Notes: generated by a model from the sequence alone, not told the origin. Counted from the stretch's first letter, positions 44,553 through 57,613 are shown. The stretch: DNA of 64,000 nucleotides from Cryptomeria japonica (GCF_030272615.1 NC_081412.1:686520583-686584582); one strand, 5' to 3'. Numbers and translations: made by a program.

Positions 44553-45367
44553 TAGATACTAACATAAACCTAAATCAACATTAACACACTTAACATTGTT
44601 AAGTAGTCTCATAATCCAGCTAAACTTTCAATATTTTTTTTTTATAATGTCATAATTTCTAAGTATGAGATGTCTAGGTCACTTGAATCTAACTATCTTA
44701 GGTGGGGTTTCATTCTTTTTCATATTTCCATGCATTTCTTCATCCTCTACATTTCATTTTTTAGGATTTTCCTTCTATTTCTTTTTTACGTTTTCCCTTA
44801 CTATGGTACCATTTACTTCATTTCCTAAATCACTTGGTTCCATGTGCTTTAGACTCTTATGATTTCTCAGTCATACTATACCTTTTTTTAACCCCTAATT
44901 CTTAATGTCTTCACATTTTAACATGGATTTCCTTATTCATCTACCTATCTACATCATTCCCACTTTCAAGTTTTTCTCATCTTTGAGAAATTTAGACTTT
45001 TTTTTGCTAATGTTCCTTTCCTTACTTCTTTGCACCTCCACTTTTAGATATCTTATCTCTTTTGGGAATTTAGAGTTATGTTTCCATCATCACACTGCAT
45101 AATTTAGTTTGGATGAACTCCTACCATCATCACCACATCATATGACCCAATGGAAATCAAAAAATATTTATTTACCTCTCAAAACCCCTATTATTATTGT
45201 AATATTATTGAGAACCTATCCCATGCGACCAACATGAATAAATCTTCCTACACCAAACCCACACCTCATTATCTTTTCCTATTTCATCTTTCCTCCAATG
45301 CTAGTGCTTCTTTTGGCTATATGTTAATTCATTTTTTTATGGATGCACCATGCCAAAATGTGATCGA
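44553..45367. repeat. Dispersed repeat R2 (partner of 5456-6540)
   Basis: Direct-orientation copy of R1, with an internal gap near 45100-45115 relative to 6010-6290. No terminal repeats or coding motif identified. Confidence 0.7.
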
Positions 45368-45998
45368 CTTCATAGGTCATAGATAATCAAAGATCAGGGA
45401 GAGGATTGATGATGCATACATGGGTTACTATGACCTTGTGAATTCAAAATTAAGGTATGATCAAGATACGAAGGCTTTAGGTCCTATTAGATAGCAATGG
45501 TTGAATAGGACCCAACTCTATTTGGACATGGTGATAAGGTCCAAGCATGATAAGGAGAAACCACCAAATTTGAAACAAACTTTGGATAATGATAGGATCT
45601 TAGAGGGGGTGGTGGCATCTTTAATGAAGTTGAAGGTCCAATTTGAACAAAAATTGAAGATAATTGAGCGAATGGAGTACAATTTTTTGCCAAATATCAA
45701 GGATGACAAGGGAAGTCCAAAGTCTTTGGACCAATGGAAGTCAAAACTTAGTTCACTATTGGCTAAGGTAGTGAGCATAGTTCATGCAAATGATAAGCCC
45801 AGTATTGTGAAGTTGAATCAACTACTTGATGAGCTATTTTTTTTTGAGATTATATGTGAAGATTATAAAAAAGATTCAAGGGTGGTCCTTGACTCAAAAT
45901 ACTATACTTATGTGGATAGTCTAAAGATGATGTTGGAGTATACTTGGCTAGATGATGAAAAATTTGCCAAGTGGGATGAAAAGTATGGATCAAATTAA
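45358..45998 (+). pseudogene. Unrecognised ~200-codon reading frame, helical and charged
   Basis: A plus-strand frame runs from the edge of R2 to TAA at 45996, interrupted by TAA near 45388 and TAG near 45492, both compatible with former Gln codons. From 45501 there are 165 open codons. The protein is rich in Lys, Asp and Leu and looks all-helical: SKIRERIDDAYMGYYDLVNS, KLKVQFEQKLKIIERMEYNF, SLDQWKSKLSSLLAKVVSIV and TWLDDEKFAKWDEKYG. I know no family for it. It could be the last exon of a decayed gene or the end of an old transposon protein. Composition and length exceed chance in this AT-rich DNA. Confidence 0.45.
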
Positions 45999-48288
45999 TT
46001 TTCAATTCAAGGTCAACATCATGTTTTGAGTAGCATTCAACATTCTTCCATATTGATAAGAATTTATTGTGATTTTGTAATTGAAATTTGAAGATTCCAT
46101 CTCTTTGGCTTCCTTTTCTATTTTTATATCCCATTTCTAACAGTCATTCTATTTCTTAGGATGATGGATATTAATTTATATTCAATGTATAGGTCATGCA
46201 TGCACAATGGGCTTGAAGCTTGTTTTTCTCCCTTGTTCTTATAAAAGGGAAATCAGAGACATTGTATACTTCTTCGACATTGTTTTGGAATTTATATCTC
46301 TAGGAGGTTTTGGAGTAGTGTTGTACTAGGAGCTTATAGAAGAGACAACCATATCATTTTGTCATTGTAAATAATTTCACATCTGATAATGAAAATGGAG
46401 TTGAAGGCTATTTGGTGCGATTGTCTCCTATTGTGATGCTTGATCTCTTTTGAAATATTTGAGTAAGGCTTGAGTATTTCATTTCTATATTGCAATAAGT
46501 ATTTTAATTTTGGTTTAACTATTTTAGTATTCAGGTTAAAACACTAAGAGATTAAGTTTTATATTGCGATCTTCAAGTAGAATTGTTTCCAAATGGTATT
46601 AGGTGGTTTGGTGTAATGCATTAAATCAATTATCTCGCAAGATTGAAAGTTTTTTGTGTAAAGGTGTCAAGTGATTATGCTCTGAATTTCCTCTATAGCC
46701 CTACAAGGTATTGATTTGATTTGTCTAAGAGATTAGAGTTTTGAAGCAATTTATTTCAAAAAAATCCAAAAAACATCTCTTTTCCTTTAAATTTTTTTTT
46801 TTATAGTTTGTAGGGATTAGGATTGGGTGCTCTCATTTATAAATGCTAATTGAATCAAATAGCCTTGAAGTATGTATTAAATTTAGATTTAAATATGAGA
46901 ACGTGTCTGTTTAAAAGAAATAGCAGTGCTAAAATGTTTGAAGCTAGGGATATTGTAGTAGGATTGCCCTCCTTGGTTAGTAGAGCCAAAAGTGTAGAAG
47001 GTTTAAACCTTAGGTTTTAAGTAGTGGTTTTCCTTGTTTGTTGGCCACTGGCCTAGAATCCATTGATCATAAGAAGAGGCTATTCTTTAAAGGGTTATAG
47101 GGAACTCATCTGGAAATACACCAACAATTTCTTCTCTATGGTCAGATTATTTTGCATGATGTTCCCATCTTTGGTAGGATCAAGAACCAAGAATCCATCT
47201 AGATGAACCAAGAATCGTCTGTAAGAAAAATACTTATCACACAAAAGATATCAAGCAATGATAATATGCTTTATAAAAACTTAATAATTTTGTACTATTG
47301 CACACACAAATTGGAGATACAATATTAGAGATCCATAATTACAGTGATCAAATGAATCCTTACAAAAGGATAAATGAAACCTTGATGTGAAACCCTATAT
47401 TAAATTAGTATGTGTCAAGTGTCACAAACATATTGAATGAGAAAACTTAAGCTATTATTAGCCTAATTTAATAAAAGGAAAAACCACCTAAGTTTAGCTT
47501 AAGTGAAAAAGTAATTAAAGAACCTAATTAATAAATAATTATATAAAGTGTTCTGATTGCTCCAAAACCCCCACTTAAGATTAACTCTGAGAGTAGCTAT
47601 AAAGCTAATGGTGAATGCAAAATCCATGCATGAATGAGTCCTAAAAACTAGGCTTGATTAGGTACTACCAACCAATGCAACTCTCACAAGCAGAGAAAAG
47701 GAGAAAAACAAAATGGGAGAAGACTCCTATCCAAAACAAACAAAACAAACAAACAAGATGATGCATGGAGGACTCAATGATACCCCCCAAGGACTACATT
47801 GAATGCTTGAAGACAAATCATAGTCTAATACCTACAATCAACATTTATTCCCTTTTGAAGAATATAAACCATGTATAAAGGCAAGAATGCTTCCCATTTT
47901 GGATAGGAAATGGTAAGAAGTAGAATCCAAATATATGATGATGTCTCTAAAATTGCTCATGTGTTGCCAAGTCCTTGGATGATGAAGATGTCACAAACCA
48001 ATCAAGTACATGCCCAATCACAATAGATGGTGATAAATAAGGAACCAATGGAAATTGATTTTGAAAAGGCTCCAAAGAAGAACATGATGTAACAAGAGTT
48101 GTGTTATGATTGTCATAAAATAGGAGAAATAAGCCCTCAAATGTGTCATCTAGATTTGAAATGTGAGACTCCACAAACATTGAAGTTGTTGGTGTAATTA
48201 AGACATTTTACCTTGGTTGATTATTTCCTAGGTCATAATTGCACTTTACTTAAACTTACTTAGGGAATTGCATAGGAGTGGTTGGAGT
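45999..48288. other. Gene-poor stretch with one TATA-like site
   Basis: No supported gene. 'cttataaaaggg' near 46230, followed by T-rich sequence, looks like the promoter part of an old LTR, but I find no partner copy or borders. The rest (46500-48288) is AT-rich sequence with no recognisable feature. Confidence 0.4.
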
Positions 48289-49649
48289 TGTTGGCAACAA
48301 CAATGAAGGAAAACTGAGAGTGGGGGGGGGGGGGGGGGGGGCGCGAATCAGTTTTCACCAGATCAAACAATTTAAGCATAACTTCATAAATGATCAACTG
48401 CAGCAAGAACAAAGATAAACACAATAATAACAACACACATAACACCAAGATTTTGATGTGGAAAACCTGGTTAAGGGAAAAACCATGGTGGGAACCTACC
48501 CACGATAAGATGATACTATGCAATAGTATGTAAAAATATTACAATGGGGAATGCACATGCATTTAGGCACACTGCCTAGAGCTCACTGATAAAAAATAAG
48601 AACGGCTAAAATCCCGAGGAAGGCTCACTGCATTACAATGATCAGACAACAATCCGGATTAGATGAACTGAAAGAATAACATCTCCAAATACCTGATGGC
48701 AGTTTCAGTTAAGCACATTTGTCTTCCCTGCAACACTTTTTTCTCTACACTTCTCACTGAAAGATGAATTCGCTTGTTTGTACATACACCACTCTCTGAT
48801 AATGTAGACACAACACCTATGTCTAAATTACATGAAAATGACACCTATTTATACAAATCATCGACCTTGACTACAAGGTCAACTCAACCCTTAAGACCTA
48901 GTTACAAAATTACATCACACGATACATAAATCAACTACCGAACAAATACAATGCCATGATGACATATCATGGACGCAAATCAAATCCACGAGCATGCAAC
49001 ACCACCAAAAATATTGCCTAGATCAACTGCAACACGCTACACCATAGAAAACGTTGCATAACATGAATAACATCGTTAGACCCATAAGATATTCAATAAT
49101 GTGCACAATAATCAATGTGGACCAGAAAAACAAATACCTAACACGATTAGCAAACACCAACAAGTACGTTAGAACCATCCACAATAGCTGCACCAACACC
49201 ACTTAATCAAATATTCATCGATCAACATGTTGATACTTAAGAACACTCAACAATAACAACTGGGATTACAAAGATAATTTGCGGAGAACCAAATCATGAA
49301 CCATCTAAATTGAAGACACACATGAACATCCCAAATACTCTACCAAATTAGCAACTCAAGATATAATCATTCCACAACAAAACAGATCAAATATTGGAAC
49401 ACTGCAAGATTGAACACTAAAAAACCAATCCTCATACCAAAATCCATAACCTGATCAATTTACCACATATCATCATGAAACCAACATTAAATCAACTAGA
49501 GATACTTCATTACTGAAATCACAAATTCGCACAATCACATCTGCAACATACCAACCGAAACAACAAAACCAACTTTGTCCAACACTGAAACATAGGAATA
49601 TGTTGACATCAATGACAACAACATATCCTAGAAGCAACAATATCCAACA
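48289..49649 (-). mobile_element. Solo LTR of a copia-type element (1361 bp)
   Basis: Starts TGTTGGCAAC, ends ATATCCAACA, flanked by GGAGT (48284-48288) and GGAGA (49650-49654), a five-base duplication with one change. It has the same layout as the copia A and B LTRs read on the minus strand: 'aactgagag' plus a G-run and 'gaatcag' near one end, and 'gtggaaaacctggttaaggg'. There is no internal region on either side, so it is a recombination remnant. Confidence 0.82.
48322..48341. repeat. G20 homopolymer in the solo LTR
   Basis: Twenty consecutive G residues where the LTRs of copia A and B have about seven to eight. Confidence 0.95.
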
Positions 49650-49814
49650 GGAGACTCTTCACTTTAGGTGGACATATCACTTTATCACATTATCATATCC
49701 ACCTTTCATGGTTGTACTTTTCCACCTTTGATGGGAAATCCACCTTTAGTAGTGTTATCATGTGATCCCTTTTCCACTTTAGGTGGATTGATATCTTTTT
49801 GCTTTACTTATTAT
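49650..49814. other. Short spacer with alternating AGGTGG / CCACCT motifs
   Basis: Between the solo LTR and element D. 'ctttaggtggaca' and 'actttaggtggatt' flank three 'tccacctttNNtNg' copies in the opposite orientation. No gene. Confidence 0.6.
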
Positions 49815-50815
49815 TGTGTGTGTGAAAAGTGGACCTGTATCTATATCTGAATACACAACACTTCAATTAACTCATTAGATGCATGGTTAGTCAATAATCA
49901 ATGAATAATGAAACCATTACAAAGTGACATATTTCCTTCTAGTAGATGTGAGTTTAGTTTTGCTCTCAGATTTTCTTATGCAACACCACTGACTAGACGA
50001 CACCTAAATGAAGGATTTAATCTATATGAGCATGAAATTGAGCTAAATGGATGCAAGATATGTAAGATTAATGAATATTAGGCTAACATGATTAATCTAT
50101 GAATGAATATTAAGCTAGATGATTTAACAAATATGCAATATTCTCAAAGCACAAAAATATCAATAGACCTAGAGAAAAAACAACATAATAACAATAATCT
50201 CCAGGTTTTTTTTACTGAGAGATGAGAGCCTGAATTTATAGAAAATCCAGAGAGAGACCAATGGTCAAGATCGATCAATGATGAATGATAGAGATTCTCC
50301 AAGAGGAAGCACAATCCAGGTGAATTAATGTGATTGGCTACTTTTCTCAGCTTTAAAGGAAATTGAACTAATTTTAAGATAAAATCAGAAAAACTGATTT
50401 ATTTCATATTTTATTCAATTTTGATATTTAATTCATTTAATTGTTTTTTTTGAGATTTTTCAATTTAATTCCTTTTTTATTTCATTTCTCAATTTTAATT
50501 ATTTTTTCAAATGAATAATTCCTTTTTAATGTTTTAATGGAAAATTGATTTATTAATTAAATATGCTAGGATATTTAATTAAATAAATAGGATAATTGAT
50601 TAAAATGATTTACTTGGAATGATTATTTAATTAATATAAAATGATTTATTTTCCATGTGACATTGATGACTGAGAATTAATTAATTAGGTGTTCATGATT
50701 GATTAAATTTGCCTTTGGTTAGGACCTTGGTGATGTAATCGAGATTAGGGGCCCATGGTTTAGGTGACCATTTTTTATGATGTAATAATTGATAATGATG
50801 ATGTAATGATCATTA
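49815..50815 (-). repeat. Element D 3' LTR
   Basis: Starts 'tgtgtgtgtgaaaagtgg' and matches 57635 onwards up to 'ttaggtgaccatttt'. The exact right border (minus-strand start, probably TGATCATTAC) is not fixed because the other copy is truncated there. Confidence 0.82.
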
Positions 50816-50819
50816 TGAG

Positions 50820-51371
50820 ATGATCTAGACCCGAAATATCAGCATATGTCCATGCAAAATTGATCTTTTTTTTTCCGTAAAGAAATCAATAATTTTTTTT
50901 AGTTCTTCTACTGATAAGGATTGAGCTACATGTATGGTATGCTAAGCTTCTTCTATTCCAATGTTTACTAGTTGTGTAGGTTCAATCAACATTGATGATT
51001 GCTCTTGAAAGTGATAAAAAAAAATATCAAGTACCTCACCTTTAGGTGCCTTTGAGAGGTTTTCACCATTAGGTACGTCCTTTATTTTTACTATTTTTTA
51101 TTCTGACACCGCCACAGTGTAGTTTTGGCCATCATAACACTTACTTTTCTTTTTTTTGATTTTTGAGACTAAGATACTTGACATGTGTTGTTGTCATGTT
51201 CTCACTTTGTTCACTGGTGGAAGAGCCCATTTGTTCGACTGCATTAAGATAGCAGGCTAATGCATAGTTGTTGACAAAGGTAGGGATATTCAAGGGTTGA
51301 TCTTGGAGAGTACAATCAATAAGCTCAGGATGTACCAGGGATAAAGATTCAACAGGTTCAAGGGAATTCAT
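50820..51371 (-). pseudogene. Element D: linker end and truncated RT start
   Basis: 51141-51371 corresponds to the acidic linker of the first Tat element (HPELIDCTLQDQPLNIPTFV, ALACYLNAVEQ). Then SLSVEELKKIIDFFTEK and, after a one-base shift in a run of A, INFAWTYADISGLDHLIM, the very start of RT. None of the catalytic RT motifs follow. Confidence 0.75.
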
Positions 51372-51828
51372 GGTATTGTCATCACAACCTCAGACCAACA
51401 AGTTGAGTTCTAGAAGACTACCTTGCATAAGCATCTCGAGACTGGGAAGAGTTAGAACACAATTATCGAAGTTTACATTAGTATTTAGGGGATCTAACCC
51501 AACATACCTATCACGAGCACCTTCCTCTACTTTGGACTGGACTACATATTGTGGTTCAATAGTAATAGGATTTTTAGACAGTTTCAACATTCATGACGAA
51601 GTAGTCATAGTTTGGTGTCGAATAGGTAATGTCATAAATAGATCTTATTTCAGAGTGATCAGAGTTAGAAGAAGAATCCTTTGACTCCTCTTCAAGTGGC
51701 TTAGTGAAAGCATGTATAGTATCAATATCAACATCTTTTATGCTGCAAGTTCCCTCATGATTTGGTTCAATGATTACTTGTAGTTGACATACCTGTTGAC
51801 ATAACCTTGATGACTTTGTCAGTCTTTG

Positions 51829-52587
51829 TCATCTTTCCCATTCAATGTCTTCTGGACTGATGACTGGTACTGCTTCTGTAGCCTCCAGTTCTTCATTTGT
51901 AGTCCCATATCTAATTTTCTCCATCTCATTAGATGGAGATATAGTAGGTGAATAATTTTCCTGTACTTTTCCTTCTTTCAGTTGTTGTTCATAATAATCA
52001 TGTCTTTTCAGTCTGATTTCCTCTATTTCCTTTTGCAGCTTCAAGTGTATTATTTCTTGTGCTTCGTCTATGATATCATTAGGTTCTTCAGGAGTTTCTT
52101 TGGTAGATGTATCTGAGAGAGGCTCTGGACCCCATTCATACTCATTCGAGTATGTTTGTAAATCCTCTACTTGCATTCTCCCTGTATATGTGACACAAAT
52201 GTTTAGTGGTGCAAACATGTTTTTAATTCCTTCCACATCTTCTCTCATGTCTTCTAGAACATCTATTTCTTGTAGCATTATTGTTGATACAATTGGAACT
52301 TGATTACAAGTTGCTTCTTCTCTCTTGATTGTTAGTTCTTCTTGTTCTTTCTCATACTCGTCCTGAATTTGCTGAGTATTTACTTCTTGTGATGTTGGAT
52401 GTAGTATTTTTTTCCTCCACTTAGGTTGTTGATGAGAAGTGTGTTTTTGATTTGATGACTCTTCTAGATGGTAGCCGAGTCCAATTTTATCATTTGTAGA
52501 CTTAGTTTGTAACTTGATAGGTTCAATGATTCCTTCTTGGTGCTTTCCCAAAGGACTGGTACCTGAATATCCCATGCGTTGAATCAT
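51829..52587 (-). pseudogene. Element D G-patch and charged linker
   Basis: 252 open codons beginning MIQRMGYSGTSPLGKHQEGI, a G-patch as in Tat elements, followed by a Gln/Glu-rich region (LQKEIEEIRLKRHDYYEQQL). It lines up with 29500-30870 of the first Tat element. Confidence 0.8.
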
Positions 52588-52653
52588 CTTATAACCTGGA
52601 CCATATTGGTCAAGGGAAATATCACTATGTTGTCCTTCTCTATTTTCACTCTC

Positions 52654-53508
52654 TTATTTGAAAATCCATTTGAGAACTGCCACCTCTTCTATTTCATCTT
52701 CAAAGGAAGTAGAGGATTGTACGAAAATACCATCATAGACAATGTTTGTATTTGAAGTTTGCAGCTTCATAGCATCTGATGGTTTTCTAGACTGTCTTGA
52801 TGATGGTAGAAGATGCATCAATGAGAGTATATGTTCAATCTTGTATCCATCCATACCAATACCTGTGATTTTCAATTTCTTTTCTAATTCTTTCATCACA
52901 GTTTCTAAACGTTCAACTGTAGAGGTTTCTCTGTTATGAGGAACAAGGGTATCAACACACCGCTTTAAAGCATTATAGGTGTAGGTTGTATCAGCAGGAA
53001 CACTGAGTTCAACTCCAATGTAGGGAAATTTCAAACACTAATGGTAAGTAGATGATGTTGTGTGCATTTCATGAATCCATGGTCTACCCAACAAGATGTT
53101 GTAGGAGAGAGGAAGATCAAGAACCTAACAAATGACATCTCATTCTATAGGTCTCACCTTGATTGGTAATAGTACCAGAGCCTTAGAGGCTATTTCTTCT
53201 TCATCATAAGCTTTGATTGTTATTTGCTTTGTTGGATCAATGATATTATCATAAAATCCCAACTGCCTTAGTAAATTGTAGGTACAAATATTCAACCCAA
53301 TGCCTCCATCTATCAAAACACACTTGAATCGGTGCTTATGGATCATAGCTTCAATATGCAATGGTTGGTTATGCGGATGATTTAGTGAATTGTCATCTTC
53401 TTCAAAAAAGGATAGGTAGTGAGGTGAAGTCAAGTGACCCACCATAGATTGAAACTGACCCAAATCTAAGTTTTTAGGGACGTTAGTAACGAGCAAAGCT
53501 TTGTCCAT
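52654..53508 (-). pseudogene. Element D aspartic protease and following segment
   Basis: VPKNLDLGQFQSMVGHLTSP, then CVLIDGGIGLNICTYNLLRQ (active site, Ala changed to Ile after Gly-Gly) and QITIKAYDEEEIASKALVLL. A stop near 53140 separates this from 52654-53034 (NRETSTVERLETVMKELEKK), the region before the G-patch. Confidence 0.85.
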
Positions 53509-53619
53509 AATCTCACTATGAGTAGAAGAGATTTTAAGTAGTTCAAGAATGAAGATTTGAGCGGTAGTTCATTTTAATTGTTCAACAATTCTATAACCAG
53601 AAGAAGATGATGAAGCCAA

Positions 53620-55576
53620 CTATTTGGATTTAGCTGTGATTGTATCTGGTTGTTTGTTTGAAGAAGTTGGTAGGTTTGATGTTGTCAACAGATTTGATGA
53701 TGTTTGATTAGGGGAGGAAAAGCTAGCTCCTTTGAGAGTAACCTTCTTTTGAGTGCGAGTTACAACATTTGTGGTTTGTATTTTATTTTGCTTATCTTTA
53801 ACTGTGATCACATTACAATATTCAAATAGGGAAGATTCAGTCATGTTGATCATATCATCATTGTTGGCATAGGTGTAATTGATTTTGGCACCTCCCTTGG
53901 ATTTTGAGGAATCGCCCTACTCATAAGAAGGTAAGGGATCTTTGAAAGCCTTGTGATCGACATTGGTTGCATGATTTCCAACAACAATTTTGACAGCATT
54001 GATGAGGCCTAGAATCTCGTGTTTGAGTTTCATACAGTTATTTGTTGTATGACCCTTGTTTCAATGATATTCACAGTACTCATTTTCCCTCCACCATTTA
54101 GGTTTTACCTCTAGATCATATGGCTTAGATTTGTCAGGAAATGTGATCAATTCGTTTGCCAATAAAGTTTTAAAATATGACTCATAGAATTCACCCAGAG
54201 GAGTAGAATCACGCTTAGGTTTTGAAACCCAAGGTTTCTCTTTAAACCACTCTTTTGATTTCTTAGGTGGGTTTTCTGTAGCGCTTTCAACTGCTTTGAG
54301 GGCTTGTGTTCCGCTTGTTAGATTGAATACTGCGGGTTTTGATTTTTTTTTTGACATTATCAACTACTCCATCATTAACAACATTTTTGTTATTATCTTT
54401 TTCGTACTTCCAATATTTTTTCTTTTCTTTGGAACTAGAGCCTTGATGTGTTTCTTTATAAAGTGATATATCTCCTTTCCTTACAAGCACATCTTCCATT
54501 TTGAGAGCCCTATCCACCATTTTGTTGAATGAAGGGTATACTTGCATTTGGATATTATTTTTCTACTCAGGAATCAGATTATTGAAAAAGATGTCCATTT
54601 TCTCATAATCAAGAATGGGTTGTGAATATCTAGAGAATCTCTTTCACCAATGCTGAAGGAAAGTGAGAAAAGGTTCTCCTGTCTTCTGTTTGGTATTACA
54701 AAGCTCAATCATTGTGACCAGATGGTGAATGTTATAGGAGTATTATTGTAGAAACAATTCAACCAATTCTTTGAAAGATTTAATTCCTACGGGCAAGCTT
54801 GAAAACCATTCCATAGCTTGTCCTCCTAAACTTCTTGAAAAGAGGTTCATGAGATAAGTCTGTTCGTGCATGAACTCCATACATAGGGAACAAAATTCTC
54901 ATACATGGTCTTGGGGATACAAGTTGCCATCATATTTATCAAACTTAGAAATTTCTGTTCTGGAAAGAAATGGCGGCATGTAAAGACTCTTGTCGAATGG
55001 AAACAGGAAAATTGTATCCAAGGAATATTTCATAGGAGATTTGTCCTTGTCTTTCATTTCTTTAATCTCAATTTGTAGTTCTTGTAATTTTTTTGTCACC
55101 AATGCTAGTGGAGTATCATCTTCTTTAGTGATAAGAGTTTCAACATTGTAATCAGGGGGGAGTTTGGCTCCTTGTTTGGCCAATTCTAGAAAGTATTCTT
55201 CTTTTTCTCAGGCCATGATAATCTTCATCATCTTTCTGAAGTCATTATCCTTTTGACATTTTACTATTGTGTCTTCTCTAGGTTTGGAAACTTCAGAATC
55301 ATTGGAAGAAGAATCAATGTCATTAACCTGGATGCTAAGGTCATCACGAGCTTTACATTTATCGGCCTCTTTTTCTTGTCTTCCTTCAAACATATTGGAA
55401 GATAAGGATTGATCCAAAAGTGGTTTGTTTGAAGACGAAGGTTTGTCTAAGGTTTGTTGTTCGAAAGGTTTGTTAAAAATTGGTTGTTCTTGGAAAAATG
55501 GATTAGTTTACAATGTTATTGTCTCTTCCTTTTTCTTGTTCTTGTTCTTAGAAGAGCTCCTGGTTGGAACAAGCAT
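53620..55576 (-). pseudogene. Element D gag
   Basis: ATG near 55576 (MLVPTRSSSKNKNKKEE), then a charged region, KQGAKLPPDYNVETL, EISKFDKYDGNLYPQDHV, QAMEWFSSLPVGIKSF, VDRALKMEDVLVRKGDISLY, FKTLLANELITFPD and the knuckle CEYHWNKGHTTNNC near 54020-54065. Several stops (TAA/TAG) and a frame change near 54340. It covers the part of gag that is missing from the 8.5-kb Tat element. Confidence 0.85.
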
Positions 55577-57613
55577 CTACAACCGACATGAGTGAGAGTT
55601 AGATGTGATGCAGATGTCAAGATCAAATTAAAGCTAGTTATGCGTTTAACGTAATGATTGAGAGAGGTGACTAAGACCTAGTCTGGTTTCAGGAACGATC
55701 TATCATGTATAAGACGTGATCTAAGCAAGCTAGGTTGATTAAGTTTGATTAGCGATTGATTGAACTAGCTAGGAGATTGTCAACAAAGTCGCGCAACACA
55801 ATGATAGAGGTACACTATCAAGGCTATTTATGCTCAAGATTAAAATGACCAGATTTATGCTCACTGCAGACTAGTTAGGCAAGTATGATAGATCCGAAAA
55901 GGACGCGAAAAGATAGACTTCTGTATTGATAGAATCAGAGGCTCGTATGACAAAATATAACAACCCAGATGATAGTTTAGTATCTTTCAAACGATAAAGA
56001 CAGATACTCGTACGGGTTGCTGCCTATACTCGAATGACAATTAAAAGATCAATAGATGAAAACTCTTCAGAGACCAGTGTGACTTCTACGACAAAGTTTA
56101 TAAGACCAGACAACAATATTCAGAGACCAGAATGATAGTTTGGAGAAAACAGAATGAAAAACTAGATGACTCAGATGACAATGTAGGTCACTAATACGAT
56201 AATTTAGATGACTCAGACAATGAATTAGGAAGCTCGTATGATAATTATGACCAGAGGCAAATTTTTTTTTACAAGGAAACTAAGTTTGTGACCAATAAAT
56301 TTGATTGATTTTTTTTTTTATGGTTGTTTTTAGTTTTTTTAGTTTTTAGAGTTTCAGTTTTCCATTTCGGACAAAAAATATAGCAAACATGTAAGATCCA
56401 AAGTGATTTCAAACACAATACGCTAATTCTAAGGAGGTTGGCCAAGAGAGAAAACCTTTGCTTGCAAACTCGGGTACACACCCAATAGCTAATTAGAATA
56501 CAGTCACTGAGTCTCACACAATGGATTCTCAACGCCGTATTAGCCGACTCCAAATGCTAATGGGGGCACAAAATGGCAAGTATCTTGGGAGAGTTACTAT
56601 CTCTCTTGCACAAAGATTATACCCATTTCGGAGGTGAACCAGGTAGCTGTTATTTTTAAGTTCATTGTAAGGATTTCCATTCTAAATTACCCCTTGAAGT
56701 CGCACAAGCATGATTGAGGCCTATAGTCCGACAAGGTATCGAAACAAGTTGTAGTCACGCAAGCATGACTGAGACCACGAGGCCCTACAAAATGCTTGAT
56801 ATGAGATCTCAAAAGAGAAAACTCAAATAATCCTATTCTCTGAGACTTTAATCCCGAAAAGCCTATTTATTATAGTGAGTCAGAATGCTTGGGTTTAGTT
56901 GTACTCACTTGGGTCATTGTCACAGGGTGATTACTTTTTTTCACTATGACAAGCCTGCTAAAAGGTACACAAATCTCAAACTTATAAAAAGCTTCAAGGG
57001 TCTAGATTTCTGATTGTCTGTGCAGACAAAAGCATACTCTCCTACCTCTTACATTTTTCTTCAAACACAAAAGGCAGATTTGTTCATTAACCCAATAGTA
57101 ATTTAAGTGCCTAAAAATGAATTAAAAAATACACAATATTTGGTTGATTCTCCTTAGGCAACTTGAAAAAACAATGCATTAGTAGTCATATTGTTTTCAA
57201 TTCTTTGACATGCATGAGTTTGATTTGACAAATTCTTTGATAGGAATTCTATAGAAAATAGTTAGGTTGTGAAAATCACATGCAGACAGAAGATAATTTA
57301 GGGATAGAGTCAGTAAATCCAAAGCCAAATCAAGAAAACCCCCCAAAAATATATTGTTTATAAAATGAGAAAATCAGAAATCCGTACAACAATTCTCACA
57401 AAGAAGAATGAGTATTCTCACCGAGCCGAATGAGTAAACCCCAAAAGACAACAACAAAGAAAATACTCGTATGATGATTCCCATAGAGTGAAACGACAAA
57501 TCTCAGAACTCATCATGTATGTTGTAAGAACTCATACGACCTTTTGCAGAGGTTGTATGGACAAAACCTGAAAAATAAAAAAGATTTGCAAGGCCCAAAA
57601 TTAAATTCTCAAG
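55577..57613 (-). other. Element D 5' leader
   Basis: Non-coding leader between primer site and gag ATG, with recurrent 'agatgactcagatgacaat'-like short repeats at 56140-56245. No supported gene. Confidence 0.6.

Noticed and set aside
46100-46470. Possible second solo LTR with TATA box
   Set aside because: No borders, target duplication or partner copy could be found, so it is noted only as a TATA-like site.
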